This document shows, piece after piece, positions 45,931 to 56,022 of a stretch of DNA of 64,000 nt (position 1 is the stretch's first letter; each line of letters opens with the position of its first letter). Origin of the DNA: Thereva unica (taxonomy: Eukaryota; Arthropoda; Insecta; Diptera; Therevidae); contig CATLJY010000275.1 of assembly GCA_949987705.1 (NCBI GenBank), positions 1 to 64,000 on the forward strand. Direction: 5' to 3'. A program made the position numbers and the translations under genes. The notes under the pieces were generated by a model, which searched no databases, had not been told where the DNA came from, and saw only the letters and a program-made list of their open reading frames with translations.

Positions 45931-47524
45931 GCCGTTAAGGGTACGGATGGAAGGCTGCTGTGCCGCGACGAGGAACAGTTCCAAAGATGGCGAGATTACT
46001 TCTTCGCAGCCCTGAATTGTTCACTTACACAGGAACCTCAGGAAAACAACAACAATGCACACCCAATAAGAATCACCACCAGGGCCGCAACCAAGATAGA
46101 AAAAGTAACCGCAATTCATGCGATGGCCAATGGTAAAGCAGCTGAAAAAGATGACATCCCGCCAGAATTGTTGAAAGCCGATTCAAGCCTCATAGCAGAT
46201 GTGCTTCAGCCAATCCTGGACATAACATGGAACACCTGTACCTTTCCGGGGGGATTGGGCGGAAGGTATCATAGTCAAAATACCAAAAAAGGGGGACCTA
46301 ACAATATGTGACAACTGGAGAGGCATCTATTTATTATCTACTCTGGTAAAAATTTTGTCCTACATTTTACTACCTAGGAGAAGAGATTCAGTAGACCGAA
46401 CGAACCGGAGGCAATAGACCGGCTCATAATTGATAATATTAACACCTTGAGAATAATATTGGAGCAGTCTACTGAATTCCGATCACCCCTTTACCTTGCT
46501 TTATATGGCAGGCACTACGGCAACCTTGACTGCCTGATAAAATAATAAAATTGATAAAAGCCCTATACTACAATTTCCAATTCAGGGGTCTCCATAATGG
46601 AAAATTATCCGACAGCTTTGAGGTGAGCTCAGGAGTACGACAATTATGCCTACTAAGGATGCCTTTACTATTTCTTATAGAAATAAATGACATCCTAGTC
46701 GGCGCTGTGGATAGTAGAACAGGCGGCATACAATGGGGTTTGCTAGACCGCCTTAAGGATCTCGACGGATGATATCTGTTTCCTGGCCCGCAGACACCAG
46801 GTCCTCCAAAAAATGTTAAACAATTTGGCAACAAAAAGTAGTCCAGCAGACTTAAAAAAAATCCGACTAAAACTAAAGAAATGAGGATAAATGCAAACAC
46901 CATTGAATGGACAGCGCTGAATAACCGTGACGTGGAACTGGTAGATAAATTCTGCTACCTTGGTGGCACTATTACCGAAAATGACGGTGTAAAAGAAGAC
47001 GTCAGTTTCAGAATAAGAACATATGCATGCCTGTTCTGCATACGGAGATCAACGGAGATCTCAACTAACACCAAATTGCGGCTGTTCAACTCCAACGTTC
47101 TTTTGTACGGCTGCGAAACATGGAAAATTACCCAATTCATCACATGGCGCGTTTTCATCAACAGATTTCTACGTCGTATCCTATATATCCGCAAGGAAGA
47201 TAGAATTACAAACGAATAACTATGGCGCCGTGGCTCCCAAGAAAGGATAGACGACCAAATCAGGCGAAGGAAATGGAATTAGGTTGGCCACGCCTTGGGA
47301 CGCGAATACGAAAATCTACCCAAACAAGCGAATGAAATCCGCAAGGATGCCGGCGATTCGGAAGACCTAGAACAACGTGGAGGAGAACTCTACTAGCAGA
47401 GGCCGCAACAACTGATAGCTATCATGGTCGGAGCTGATAGCTGTTGCGCAAAACAGAGTCCGCTGTAGGGCAACTGTTTCCGCCCTTTGTCCCATGAAGG
47501 ATTAAAGGAGCGTAAAGAAGAAGA
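45931..47524 (+). pseudogene. RTE-like non-LTR retrotransposon (copy 3, longest)
   Basis: The + strand copy starts before the RT: GRLLCRDEEQFQRWRDYFFA-like reading near 45960, then AIHAMANGKAAEKDDIPPEL (RT block 1), PKKGDLTICDNWRGI-like text at 46290-46330, FEVSSGVRQLCLLRMPLLFL (46620-46680, with QGCLLSP altered), DILVGAVDSRTGGIQWGLLD, then VELVDKFCYLGGTITENDGV (46881-47219) and the ETWKITQFIT region. It ends GGATTAAAGGAGCG with an AAG-rich tail. Many frameshifts and stops; an apparent internal deletion removes the catalytic YADD. No endonuclease is seen upstream. Confidence 0.8.
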
Positions 47525-48204
47525 AAGATAGTTTGTCCATCGGTTGTCCATGTTTATCCATCAGTTATTTTTATTTGTCCAGCAGTTATTTTTATTTGTC
47601 CACCCACTCGGTTATTATAATAAATAATTGAATTTTTTTCAATTTTGCGAAGTTTGCAGTCCCGGTTGCGATTTTCTCACTTTTCCTTTGCGCGTTCGTT
47701 TGCCCATCGTTTGTCCACGAAATAGTTGCATTTTCCCGCGCGCCGATAAAATTTTATTAGTAAATAAATTATTCGGGAAAATTAAATTGGGCATAAAAAA
47801 GGCGCATTTCGAAATTCGTATTTATATACATATCTGTAACCATTGGAAATTCAATTTTATTCCGAACAACCGACATCAATACGACAGGAAATGCAGAAAA
47901 AGACCAAATAAATACACCCTTCGGCAATTGCAACTAAATTACTTAGTCGAAATTTTTTGACTGTGAGTGGATTTCGGCGAATCGACTCCGTCAGAAATCG
48001 TTTGTCCAAGCACAGCAGATTCGTTTGTCCATACCAAAATTCGTTTGTTCATGGAGAGAAATCGTTTGTCCAGGCACAACAAACTTGCACACCAAATTTT
48101 AAAAACGTAAAAGTAATTAAAATGGAAAAAATCGGTGTGCACTACCGACAGTGGTAATATGTCAAAAAAACTGAGGAATTTGGAAAGAATATGCTCTAAA
48201 ATAA

Positions 48205-48623
48205 AGCCTGAACTACATTGAAAAGCAGTGCAGTGCAGCACCGCGCAGTGAAATTTAGACTTCTTGTAATTGAATGTAGCAACTCACATTAATTTCACTG
48301 CTTTGCACTGCACTGCACTGCGCTGCCTTGTCTTAGGCTAATTTCTAAAAAACTGCTTCGCACTGCATGCCAATTTCTAAAAAACTTAATATGAAGTTGT
48401 CATTGCCTTTGTTGTCAAAATGGATGACGAAAAATTTAAAGAATTAGTGAGAAATAAAGACTTTCTTTATAACAATTGTCAAAGGACAACCATAAAAATT
48501 ACAAAAGAAGAGTCAATGTCAAAACACTGCTTATGCAATGTAATTCACCACGCGTTCTCTAACAAACCACTGCAACATACTGCACAGGGCTGCACTGCGC
48601 TGCTTTTCAATGTAGTTCAGGCT
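48205..48623. mobile_element. PIF/Harbinger-type non-autonomous element with MADF remnant
   Basis: It is 419 bp with inverted ends AGCCTGAACTACATTGAAAA plus GCAG(T/C)GCAGTGCAG, flanked by TAA at 48202-48204 and 48624-48626. The subterminal region has many CAGTGCA/TGCACTG words in both orientations. A 3-bp TAA duplication plus a MADF-like coding start inside indicate derivation from an autonomous Harbinger, whose second gene often carries a MADF/Myb-type DNA-binding domain. Confidence 0.85.
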
Positions 48624-48626
48624 TAA
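48420..48626 (+). pseudogene. truncated MADF-domain ORF of a Harbinger element
   Basis: The frame starts ATG after a short leader and reads MDDEKFKELVRNKDFLYNNC, resembling the first helix of MADF domains (hallmark: D/E-x-x-L-I-x-L-V-R-x-x-P-x-L-Y). After about 35 residues the similarity stops and the frame runs into the terminal repeat, ending just past the element. The autonomous parent's second protein would use this domain to bind subterminal DNA. It is an internal-deletion remnant. Confidence 0.6.
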
Positions 48627-48992
48627 GGAAAAATATAAACATTCATTTAAGCTTCATTTTCCGCGCTTTTTATTTCTTTTTTTCGGTATCGCACTTTTTT
48701 CAGCTATTTATAATTAATAATTAATAGGTGGGTGGCCAAATAAAAATAACTGCTGGACATTGATTATATACTAAGTAGATATGGACAAACTCGAGTCAAA
48801 TTAACTTCCAGTTACGGCACCACGAGCAGGGGCGCTAGTATCGCAGGGTTTTATGCCCCGCTATATGATTAGTTTCTGTAATCAACTTTTTCTTGTTTAT
48901 GTGAAAGCCTTTCGCGCATTTGAAAACAAAATCAGAAGCTGCGGTTTTGAGTTTAGTGGCTGTGGATCTAAAAATAGATCCCTATCCTATTG

Positions 48993-49179
48993 TTAACTTC
49001 CCAGTAGGAAGTTATTGTAATCGGTCCAAAAATCGAAAACGAAATTTTCAACGTATTTTCATTTTTGAAGGTGCCAAGAGCATTTTAAGCAAAAATTTGA
49101 GAAGAAGTATGTGTGTGTAGTGTGCGTACGTAAAGATTTTTATAATATTCGGTCGAGCCGTTTTTTTGGTTTAAACGCC
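48993..49179 (+). repeat. dispersed repeat family 'A', left part (target of the LTR element)
   Basis: It begins TTAACTTCCCAGTAGGAAG followed by TTATTGTAATCGGTCC and runs to TTTAAACGCC, where the LTR element is inserted. It continues at 56227 after the ACGCC target duplication (ACGCCATAAGTGATTTTTG). Confidence 0.8.
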
Positions 49180-49383
49180 TATTGCGGCCATGCGGTATTA
49201 AATAAAACTCCGGAGGTTATCAAAAACCCTCTTTATTTCACGACTTCAACTACAGGACTGATTAAGGTTAAAACTATCGATTTGCGGGAGGCTGATCTAG
49301 CGGTAACTTCTGAAGTGTGAAGTTGGTGTTGTTCTTGAGTACTTCCGATAGTGGGAAATTTAGTTGATCGTGTTGCCGCTACA
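49180..49383 (-). repeat. 3' LTR (204 bp)
   Basis: On the - strand it starts TGTAGCGGCAACACG and ends GCCGCAATA, with short imperfect inverted ends (TGTAGCGGC / TATTGCGGC). It is identical to the 5' LTR at every position I compared. Confidence 0.95.
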
Positions 49384-49396
49384 TCACTCCCCCTCT
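49384..49396 (-). promoter_or_regulatory. polypurine tract
   Basis: The - strand AGAGGGGGAGTGA lies directly before the 3' LTR. It would prime plus-strand synthesis. Confidence 0.8.
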
Positions 49397-49623
49397 TATA
49401 AAAAGAAATAATGATGTAATAAAAGAGAGGAAGAAGATATAAAATATTATTACTATATAAATCTTTCTTAATAAGTCGTTAAAATTCTTAGCTTGCTAAT
49501 TTATACTTCATTAATGGAAAAAAAATAATTTTAATTCAAGTTCCTAAATCTTACAGATAGTTATCTTACATATGTGTTCTTAGTACAGGGTTGTTTAAAT
49601 ATTAAATTTTGAATATCATTTAG
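49397..49623. other. 3' untranslated part of the LTR element
   Basis: It is an AT-rich stretch between the pol stop at 49624 and the polypurine tract. No gene is seen. Confidence 0.7.
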
Positions 49624-51570
49624 CTACAGTTTAAACATTACCTTAGGTTTGTTAATTGACCTTGTGTTTGGGGCTTGGCTGAAAGTGTCTGAATCTAAAA
49701 TGTAAGCGGGTTTGATGCGATCAATGTTAATAAATTCTTTTTTTCCATCGAGGCACACCTTGAACACATTGTCCTTTCTTGAAACTACTTTATGTGGGCC
49801 CGTATAAGGTGGGTTTAAACTTCCTTTATATATCGCATCTTTTATAAATACATGAGTGCAATTTTCCATATTTTGAGGGACAAAGATTTTGTTCTGTTTT
49901 CTGATTCGCGAAGGTATGGGTCTAATGTTAATGATGTTGTCCTGAATTTCCCTGGCTATAGTACTTGTTATTTTAAGGTCGGGGGATGTCTGTTGGGTGA
50001 TGAACTCGCCTGGAAGGCGAAGGGTTTGTCCATAGAGCAATTGTGCCGGTGAAAAACCTATATCTTCGATTAGCGCGGAACGGATTCCTAACAGAATCCA
50101 TGGTAAGTTGTTGTACCAATCTTTTGGCTGAGGGGACGCACGCATGGCTACTTTAAGCTGTCGGTGAAATCTCTCTACCATTCCGTTGGACTGCGGGTGG
50201 TAGGTGGTAGTTCGAATTCGATGGCATCCTAAAATCCCTGATAGCTCCTTGAACAAGGTGGACTCGAACTGAGTGCCTTGGTCTGTTGTCAAGGTTTGGC
50301 ATATGCCAAAACGTGCAACCCAGTTGTGGAGGAAAGCGTTGCAAACAGTTTTGCTTTCAATGTTTCTAATTGGTATGGCTTCGGCCCAACGTGAGAAACG
50401 GTCCTTAATCGTTAGCAAATATGTGTGTCCATTAGAGGGAGGAAGTGGGCCAACTATGTCCATGTGAATGTGTTGGAATCTTCCTGAGGGTACGTTAAAT
50501 TTTCCTTGTGGAGCCGCCGTGTGCCGAATGACTTTTGCCTTCTGGCAGGGGATGCAGGATTTCGACCACATGTTTATCTCTTTGTTCATGTTTGGCCAAA
50601 AGTACTTCGAGGTAATAAGCTTGTTGGTGCACCTAATACTCGGGTGTGAAAGGTTATGTACCGCATTGAATATGGTACGGCGGAGCCTTTCTGGGATGTA
50701 AGGCCGATCGGTGCCGGTTGTCGTCTCGCACCAGATATCCATATTATCGAGGGGTATGTGTATTTTCTTCAAAACGAATGATTGAGTTTTGTTCTCATTG
50801 CTGGTGAGGAGAGCTTGTAATTCCTCGTCGGTTTGTTGCTCTTGACTTAAGATCGCATGATCTATTTTTTTGTTATTTTCAATAACGTCGATATGAGCTC
50901 TTGAAAGGGTGTCAGAGACTATGTTTTGGCAACCTTTGATAAATCTGATGTCATTAGTAAATTCTGAAATATATGACAAGTGGTTGGTTTGCCGGGGAGA
51001 TTTATCTGTTTTTGATGTTATAGCGGTTGTGAGGGGCTTATGATCTGTGTATACACAGAAGTCCTTGCCCTCGAGGAAATATCTATAGTGTTTAATAGTT
51101 AGGTAAAGAGCTAGTAATTCGCGGTCAAAGGCGGAATATCTTTTTTCGGCTGGTTGTAGCCTTCGGGAAAAGAAACTAAGTGGCTCCCAGTGGTTGCCGT
51201 TAGACTGCTGGATGACACCTCCCACTGCGTCCCCGGATGCGTCTACCCATACGCTTAGTTTAGCGGTCGGGTTCGGATGTGCGAGCAAGGTGCAATTTTG
51301 CAGTTTGGTTTTTAGCTCGTTAAAAGCTTCTTCGTGGTTTTGTTTCCATTCGATTATATTTGATTTCTTTTTGTTTGAATTCGTTTGTTTAATGAGGTCA
51401 TATAATGGTTCGGCAATTGCCGAGAATCGCGGAATAAAACGATGGTAGAAGTTGGCCATCCCTAAAAAACGTTGCAGATTCTTTATTACGTGAGGCCGTT
51501 GATAATCGATCAATGCTTTTATTTTGTCTTGGGAAGGTAATATACCTTTCGTGGTGATGGTGTGTCCCAA
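49624..51570 (-). CDS. pol: pol, 3' part: RNase H and integrase (Ty3/Gypsy)
   Basis: This 648-residue open frame is part of Pol; its first in-frame residues are the end of RT, so the listed start is not a real start codon. The thumb/connection region begins [15 protein letters not shown]. RNase [16 protein letters not shown] (about 105-119), [11 protein letters not shown] (about 148) and VYTDHKPLT (about 173). Integrase zinc finger H305-x3-H309-x29-C339-x2-C342. Catalytic triad D371 (HMDIVGP), D430 (TTDQGTQ) and E466 (GMVERFH), D35E spacing. The C-terminal domain ends in VMFKL. All key residues are intact. The frame is continuous to the stop, but the upstream 1052-bp duplication puts it out of frame with protease/RT, so it is not expected to be made as part of this copy's Pol. 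Confidence 0.92.
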   Translation of the reverse strand: MGHTITTKGILPSQDKIKALIDYQRPHVIKNLQRFLGMANFYHRFIPRFSAIAEPLYDLIKQTNSNKKKSNIIEWKQNHEEAFNELKTKLQNCTLLAHPNPTAKLSVWVDASGDAVGGVIQQSNGNHWEPLSFFSRRLQPAEKRYSAFDRELLALYLTIKHYRYFLEGKDFCVYTDHKPLTTAITSKTDKSPRQTNHLSYISEFTNDIRFIKGCQNIVSDTLSRAHIDVIENNKKIDHAILSQEQQTDEELQALLTSNENKTQSFVLKKIHIPLDNMDIWCETTTGTDRPYIPERLRRTIFNAVHNLSHPSIRCTNKLITSKYFWPNMNKEINMWSKSCIPCQKAKVIRHTAAPQGKFNVPSGRFQHIHMDIVGPLPPSNGHTYLLTIKDRFSRWAEAIPIRNIESKTVCNAFLHNWVARFGICQTLTTDQGTQFESTLFKELSGILGCHRIRTTTYHPQSNGMVERFHRQLKVAMRASPQPKDWYNNLPWILLGIRSALIEDIGFSPAQLLYGQTLRLPGEFITQQTSPDLKITSTIAREIQDNIINIRPIPSRIRKQNKIFVPQNMENCTHVFIKDAIYKGSLNPPYTGPHKVVSRKDNVFKVCLDGKKEFINIDRIKPAYILDSDTFSQAPNTRSINKPKVMFKL

Positions 51571-52747
51571 ATAATCAAGCTCCGTTTGGCCGAGGAGGCA
51601 TTTTTCTGGGTTGATGTTAATGCCTTGTTCCTGTAGCCTCTTAAAAAGAAGGCGTAAATGCTCTTTGTGTTCGGCGGGCGATTTACTGCCGATAAGTGTG
51701 AAAGGTTATGTACCGCATTGAATATGGTACGGCGGAGCCTTTCTGGGATGTAAGGCCGATCGGTGCCGGTTGTCGTCTCGCACCAGATATCCATATTATC
51801 GAGGGGTATGTGTATTTTCTTCAAAACGAATGATTGAGTTTTGTTCTCATTGCTGGTGAGGAGAGCTTGTAATTCCTCGTCGGTTTGTTGCTCTTGACTT
51901 AAGATCGCATGATCTATTTTTTTGTTATTTTCAATAACGTCGATATGAGCTCTTGAAAGGGTGTCAGAGACTATGTTTTGGCAACCTTTGATAAATCTGA
52001 TGTCATTAGTAAATTCTGAAATATATGACAAGTGGTTGGTTTGCCGGGGAGATTTATCTGTTTTTGATGTTATAGCGGTTGTGAGGGGCTTATGATCTGT
52101 GTATACACAGAAGTCCTTGCCCTCGAGGAAATATCTATAGTGTTTAATAGTTAGGTAAAGAGCTAGTAATTCGCGGTCAAAGGCGGAATATCTTTTTTCG
52201 GCTGGTTGTAGCCTTCGGGAAAAGAAACTAAGTGGCTCCCAGTGGTTGCCGTTAGACTGCTGGATGACACCTCCCACTGCGTCCCCGGATGCGTCTACCC
52301 ATACGCTTAGTTTAGCGGTCGGGTTCGGATGTGCGAGCAAGGTGCAATTTTGCAGTTTGGTTTTTAGCTCGTTAAAAGCTTCTTCGTGGTTTTGTTTCCA
52401 TTCGATTATATTTGATTTCTTTTTGTTTGAATTCGTTTGTTTAATGAGGTCATATAATGGTTCGGCAATTGCCGAGAATCGCGGAATAAAACGATGGTAG
52501 AAGTTGGCCATCCCTAAAAAACGTTGCAGATTCTTTATTACGTGAGGCCGTTGATAATCGATCAATGCTTTTATTTTGTCTTGGGAAGGTAATATACCTT
52601 TCGTGGTGATGGTGTGTCCCAAATAATCAAGCTCCGTTTGGCCGAGGAGGCATTTTTCTGGGTTGATGTTAATGCCTTGTTCCTGTAGCCTCTTAAAAAG
52701 AAGGCGTAAATGCTCTTTGTGTTCGGCGGGCGATTTACTGCCGATAA
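50644..52747 (-). repeat. 1052-bp perfect tandem duplication within pol
   Basis: 50644-51695 is repeated head to tail at 51696-52747, with no difference seen on inspection. The junction overlaps by a 2-base GT. The repeated unit spans the end of RT, RNase H and the start of integrase. 1052 is not a multiple of three, so the second pass shifts the frame. Confidence 0.95.
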
Positions 52748-53750
52748 GTATGTCGTCAATATAACAAAAAACAAAGTCAAGACCTGCCAATACCTCATTA
52801 ATGAAACGCTGGAAGGTTTGAGCACCGTTTTTAACGCCAAATGGCATCCTCAAAAATTCAAATAGCCCGAAGGGGGTTATTACGGCTGTCTTATAAATAT
52901 CCTCCGGGGCTACCGGTATTTGGTGGTAGGCTCGAACAAGGTCGATTTTTGAGAAAATGGTGCAACCGTGAAGGCTGGTAGTGAAATCCTGTATGTTTGG
53001 AAGTGGATATTTGTCGAATTCTGTGACGTTGTTGAGTTGGCGATAGTCGCCACAGGGACGCCAGGTAGCATCTTTTTTGGGGACCATGTGCAAGGGTGAA
53101 GCCACAGAAGACGAAGATGGGCGGCAAATACCCATTCTGACCATGGTTTCGAATTCTTCTTTTGCTATGGCGAACTTTTGTGGGTGTAGTCTTCTAGGAC
53201 GAGCAGTCGGTAAGGGACCTCGGGTATGTATTCGGTGTACCACCGCATGTTGAACATTCAAGTTGAAATTTGGTGGGGCTTTTAATGATGGGAAGTCGTT
53301 AAGGATGGCTCCATATTCCCCTTCAATGGCCAGAAGTTTGGGGGTGTCCGCGTTGCATTTACGTGACATGCAATTGATCGATAATGTAGTGGTTTGATCG
53401 ATGAGTCTCCGGTGTCGCAGATCAACTGCTAAATTAAATCTATGTAAAAAATCTGCGCCTATGATGGCGTAATCCAGGGCTGCGATTGTAAAGGTGTGAT
53501 CGAAATTCCGACGTAAGCCGAGGTTCAAAGCTAAGTGTTTGTAACCGAAAGTGGAGATGGGTGTGCCGTTAGCTGATATTAACTGGGGACTTTTTCGCAT
53601 GGTTACGTTTGGTATAACTCTTTTAGGTATGATGGATACTTCTGCTCCTGTATCGATAAGGAACATTATTTTACTGTTTTTGTCCAGAAGGAAAAGGCGG
53701 CGTGAATACCCGTTTGCCTTCGTTGCCGCACACGAGGCTGTAGTATTTAG
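51519..53750 (-). pseudogene. pol: pol, 5' part: protease, reverse transcriptase, RNase H (frame broken)
   Basis: The frame is entered by -1 slippage at 53750 and runs to 51519. Protease: [13 protein letters not shown] (DTG at residues 5-7 counted from the ATG at 53666), with the second conserved block [79 protein letters not shown], and the catalytic FCYIDDIL at about 300-307. RNase H follows. At about residue 657 (NAVHNLSH, in the integrase zinc finger) the reading enters the duplicated unit in the wrong frame; about 58 frameshifted residues follow, ending at 51519. Protease, RT and RNase H are therefore intact, but integrase is cut off. The ATG at 53666 is internal, not a start. Confidence 0.92.
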
Positions 53751-54598
53751 TTTTTTGGATCGGAGGGTGCTGTGTTCTTATTGCATGGTTCTAAGCATTT
53801 TTTCGCTTTATCGCCGAATTTTCGATGGTACCAACAAACGCTATTGTTGTAAGTGCGAGCCTGGTTCCTGTGATTAAAACGGTCACGTGATCGGGAACGT
53901 GATCTTTGTCGGAAGGAATTTCTACTTTCTAAACGTTTGATTCGTTGGCACAACTCTTGGAGTGTATCAGTAGTACTCTGATGATTGTTTATTGGGGGTG
54001 TGTGTGCTTGTGTCCGTAACGCGGAAATATTGGACATAGAGGTTGAATCATATATTTTATCTGCAATGGTGAACAGCTCGTTCAATGTGTGGGAGCTTTC
54101 AACCGTGATAATACATGTCTGGAGCGTATGAGGTAGTTTATTGATCCATAATTTTCTTAACAACGAAGGGTTAATTAAACTATTCCCTCCGGCTAGAGAC
54201 TCCATGTGTCTGTATAGCTCCGATGGTTTGTAATCTCCTAGCTGTGCCTTATGTAGGAGTGTGTCGAGCCGGCGCTCTTCTGAATCTATAGACCGCGCGA
54301 GTAAATTTTGTTTAAGTGTTTCATATTTGTCTTGACTGGGTGGGTGTAGTAAAATATCGGCTACAATTTCCATTGTTTCCTGCGGTAGCGAGGCTACTAA
54401 ATAGTCGTATTTAGTGTCTGACGCCGTTATTCTTTTTACTTTAAATTGTGTCTCAACTTGTAGGAACCATAAATCTGGTCTACTAGTCCAGAAAGTTGGG
54501 ATCTTAATACTGTTGATGTGTGAGCACGAAGGCTCTGGGTTTTCACCCGTTGGATCAGGTTTTGGGGCCATTCCTGCGTCGGCGTCGGCATTTGACAT
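53747..54598 (-). CDS. gag: gag polyprotein with CHCC zinc knuckle (Ty3/Gypsy, CsRn1-like)
   Basis: It is 283 residues from ATG (54598) to TAA (53747-53749). The N-terminus is acidic and low-complexity, followed by the capsid-like region [20 protein letters not shown] (W-x3-P-x-x-W-F-x-x-x-E is common in this group), [12 protein letters not shown] and [14 protein letters not shown]. An Arg/Ser-rich stretch ([16 protein letters not shown]) precedes the zinc knuckle C255-x2-H258-x9-C268-x3-C272 ([18 protein letters not shown]), a CHCC arrangement instead of the usual CCHC; this is a known hallmark of the CsRn1 clade. Gag would assemble the cytoplasmic virus-like particle and package RNA. The stop codon is part of the -1 frameshift site to pol. 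The frame is intact. Confidence 0.92.
   Translation of the reverse strand: MSNADADAGMAPKPDPTGENPEPSCSHINSIKIPTFWTSRPDLWFLQVETQFKVKRITASDTKYDYLVASLPQETMEIVADILLHPPSQDKYETLKQNLLARSIDSEERRLDTLLHKAQLGDYKPSELYRHMESLAGGNSLINPSLLRKLWINKLPHTLQTCIITVESSHTLNELFTIADKIYDSTSMSNISALRTQAHTPPINNHQSTTDTLQELCQRIKRLESRNSFRQRSRSRSRDRFNHRNQARTYNNSVCWYHRKFGDKAKKCLEPCNKNTAPSDPKN
53750..53756 (-). promoter_or_regulatory. -1 ribosomal frameshift slippery heptamer A AAA AAC
   Basis: In the gag frame the mRNA reads CCA AAA AAC TAA. The heptamer A AAA AAC matches the X XXY YYZ rule and lies immediately before the gag stop. Slipping back one base continues AAA CTA AAT ACT into an open pol frame that reaches the protease DTG after about 33 codons. 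The stop directly after the heptamer would itself promote pausing. A downstream stem-loop was not assessed. Confidence 0.85.
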
Positions 54599-56008
54599 GG
54601 CGTCGTTAATAAATTAATTTATCCGTCCCTAAATTACTGTGTTTAAGTCAATTTCTTCCAACGCAAAAATGATAAAAAGTTTTATGAGTTTTTGAACACG
54701 CCTGTTTAAGATACAACTAGTTCCGTGTTGTATGTAAGAGAATTTAGAATAAAGACCGGTTGTGATCCGATTATGTACTAAGAGAAGAATTGTAACGTAA
54801 CTATATTTCACTATGTCAACCACAGGAGAATGTTTCCTATCCGTAGTAACTATACCGTTGGCATCGCAAGGTAAAAAGAGAAAAAAAATATTTTTTTGTT
54901 CGATTTAAATGTATTCTATAACTATCTCATACTTCACTAGTAATGGATTTGGTATCCCTAAAATATTTCTCATAATACTCTTATTCTAGTTTAAATCCGT
55001 ATGTGTATATTAGGCTATGGCTTACAATGTTGTCTGTAAGCGTGTAAGTCTAAACTATGGCGGCTCTAAAGTGGATAAACGCAACCATGATAATAATCAA
55101 AAAACTATCTTTGCAATAATGTATTCATTGCACTCATGTATTTAAAAGATATTTATTTTTTAAATTATATTTTCATTGAAATTTGAAAATTGATTTTTTT
55201 TGTATTTATATTATTTTTTTTTTTTATTGATATTTTAAATCAGCTTTGTTTATGTAAAAAATGTATTGTATCGTATAAGGGAAGTTGTACTCACTGTTAT
55301 TTCTGTTAAAATTTCATGTTCATTTCCTTTCTTTTTTTTTTTTGATTGTTTTTACTTTACTTTTAATTCCTTTATGTTCATTTCTTTTGTTGTCGGTCTA
55401 AAGGCATGCGTCAATGAGAAAGAAAAAATTTCTTGATTCACCTTTATTAATTCTTTCGCCGTGCCCCAAACGCAGTTCACTCTAAAATTGCAACAAAAAT
55501 AATATAAGTATGGAATTACGGTTTTTTAAATGAAATTTTTAACAAAATGCTTTATTGAAAATGCAATGAGAAGAAAAAAAAAATGTATTATCTTAATTGA
55601 TTGTTGATAGATGAGCTATGACTTCTGACGCGTGGGTCGGTGGTTAGTGGTCTGCTATGAGGTTTAATCTTTTATCATCTCGCCTTTATTGGGTCATCCT
55701 TCTCTGAATTTGATGTCATCATAGGCTGACTACTTGTAAAATCCGATTACGATAATATTTTTTGGTTGTTTTCATTTAAAGTTGATTTTAAGTTGATAGG
55801 TAGTGGTCGAAATGGTTGACTATGTGGGTCGTGATGCCGATGCCGGGTTTTTTTTTCCGCTAAGTATGGCCTTTGTCCTGTAGGCTTTATGTATATTTTC
55901 TTTTGTTATCACTTCAATTATTAATTTTTTTTTTTTTAATTTCGTTTTTTTTTTTTTTTTGTTGTTATCACTTCAATTATTTAATTATTTTATGTGTTCA
56001 TAACTAAC
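54599..56008 (-). other. long untranslated leader of the LTR element
   Basis: About 1.4 kb between the primer site and the gag ATG, AT-rich, with T/A homopolymer runs and no open frame of note. It is unusually long for an element with 204-bp LTRs. It could hold packaging or regulatory sequence, or a secondary insertion; I see no inserted element boundaries. Confidence 0.7.
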
Positions 56009-56020
56009 TCGGGGTCACCA
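56009..56020 (-). promoter_or_regulatory. primer binding site (tRNA-Trp type)
   Basis: The - strand TGGTGACCCCGA lies two bases inside the 5' LTR and is complementary to the 3' end of insect tRNA-Trp (…UCGGGGUCACCA). tRNA-Trp priming is the known habit of the CsRn1 clade, agreeing with the CHCC knuckle. Confidence 0.85.
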
Positions 56021-56022
56021 GT

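Larger units (their letters stand above)
47531..48790. mobile_element. element with TTTGTCCA terminal and internal repeats
   Basis: It starts GTTTGTCCAT and ends ATGGACAAAC. Longer subterminal inverted stretches (GTCCAGCAGTTATTTTTATT followed by TGTCCACCCA at the left; its complement at 48732-48760) show the two ends are related. TTTGTCCA recurs in one direction at about 47574, 47594, 47711, 48000, 48022 and 48065. A Harbinger-type MITE is nested at 48205-48623. No transposase; superfamily unknown. Confidence 0.6.

Noticed and set aside
49111..49320. A 69-residue + strand open frame across the LTR edge
   Set aside because: It spans family-A sequence and the LTR and is created by the insertion; no function is implied.
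51194..52500. Two identical 84-residue + strand open frames
   Set aside because: They are antisense shadows of pol; their identity simply reflects the 1052-bp duplication.
53551..53877. A 108-residue + strand open frame
   Set aside because: Antisense to the gag/pol junction of the LTR element.
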